A stretch of DNA of 51,075 nucleotides from an uncultured Ruminococcus sp. Lineage in GTDB: Bacteria > Bacillota > Clostridia > Oscillospirales > Ruminococcaceae. Made by a program: the position numbers and the translations under genes. The notes beneath the pieces are model-generated. The model worked only from the letters and a program-made list of their open reading frames with translations, had not been told where the DNA came from and ran no database searches. The stretch spans positions 1 through 51,075 of the forward strand of contig UQPZ01000011.1 in the NCBI GenBank assembly GCA_900543145.1. The letters are read 5' to 3'. Positions 51,059 to 51,075 of this stretch are shown here, in pieces (positions within the stretch are counted from its first letter, which is position 1; each line of letters begins with the position of its first letter).

Positions 51059-51075
51059 TCAGGTGCCAGTCGGGG
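51059..51075 (+). repeat. attR-type direct repeat of tRNA-Leu at the window end
   Basis: Identical to 42498-42514, the anticodon-loop start and following part of tRNA-Leu(CAG). The sequence left of it is not tRNA-like, so it is a 3' fragment rather than a second tRNA gene. The repeat may extend beyond the window. Confidence 0.8.

Larger units (their letters stand above)
42498..51075. mobile_element. Element integrated in tRNA-Leu, about 8.6 kb, probably immobile
   Basis: Bounded by a 17-nt direct repeat of the tRNA-Leu (42498-42514) and its copy at 51059-51075, 8,561 bp apart. Inside are a truncated serine recombinase next to the tRNA, an RHH-like protein, non-coding DNA with short repeats, and an exported-protein/lipoprotein/ABC transporter cargo. 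Its coding DNA is visibly more AT-rich than the flanking chromosome. No intact integrase is seen. The right end continues past the window, so the full repeat length is unknown. Confidence 0.75.

Overview
The window looks like chromosome of an anaerobic Clostridia bacterium close to Ruminococcus (Oscillospiraceae). This is inferred from gene content: pyruvate:ferredoxin oxidoreductase, a split ferredoxin-linked glutamate synthase, a T-box in front of hisS...aspS, single-chain glycyl-tRNA synthetase, an exosortase G (XrtG) locus and three SGNH/carbohydrate-esterase-like proteins. There is no rRNA gene to settle the taxonomy. Most of the window (1-42.4 kb) is ordinary host chromosome. The last 8.6 kb is a more AT-rich element inserted at a tRNA-Leu gene.

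Layout. 0-5 kb: 3' end of nifJ, a parS-like palindrome, then a leftward set (tatD, GT2 glycosyltransferase, sseB-like, ATL alkyltransferase-like). The tatD gene has no normal start codon. 5-12.5 kb: a rightward, tightly packed XrtG locus. It holds a 6-pyruvoyl-tetrahydropterin-synthase-like (PTPS-like) domain fused to a large membrane protein, a secreted protein with a C-terminal sorting tail, XrtG itself, its partner glycosyltransferase, a degenerate GGDEF membrane protein and a second PTPS-like protein. It begins with a strong promoter and ends with a strong terminator. This is the most unusual system here. The families are known, but the two pterin-like domains without the catalytic Cys and the dead-looking GGDEF protein make its chemistry obscure. 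12.5-16.6 kb, leftward: SGNH lipoprotein, sugar-ABC ATPase, rRNA pseudouridine synthase, DUF4830-like protein. 16.7-19.8 kb: a class B PBP, MinD-like ATPase and methylglyoxal synthase. 19.8-25.5 kb: T-box leader, hisS, four small zinc-ribbon/membrane genes, aspS. 25.7-28.7 kb: DtxR-family regulator, LicT-like antiterminator, guaB. 28.9-31.5 kb: two divergent SGNH esterases with LacI/CcpA-type operators between them.

31.6-40.8 kb: glyS, an unidentified structured RNA, then a nitrogen-assimilation cluster. It contains glutamate synthase split into amidotransferase, FMN and GXGXG polypeptides, with a polyferredoxin and an FAD oxidoreductase as electron feeders, followed by glnA and an ANTAR antiterminator. 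The leader of the first gene has a terminator whose 5' arm overlaps a hexaloop hairpin of the ANTAR-target type, so the last gene probably controls the first. 40.9-42.4 kb: fba and a queT gene behind a preQ1-I-like riboswitch that would mask its Shine-Dalgarno.

42.5-51.1 kb: tRNA-Leu(CAG) and an inserted element. A 17-nt piece of the tRNA (anticodon loop onward) recurs at the last 17 bases of the window, marking probable att repeats 8,561 bp apart. Inside are a serine recombinase missing its catalytic N-terminal domain, an RHH-like protein, about 1.3 kb of non-coding DNA with short repeats, a small exported protein, a frameshifted lipoprotein, a large lipoprotein and an ABC transporter (permease-ATPase-permease). 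The cargo is an uncharacterised exported-protein/ABC module.
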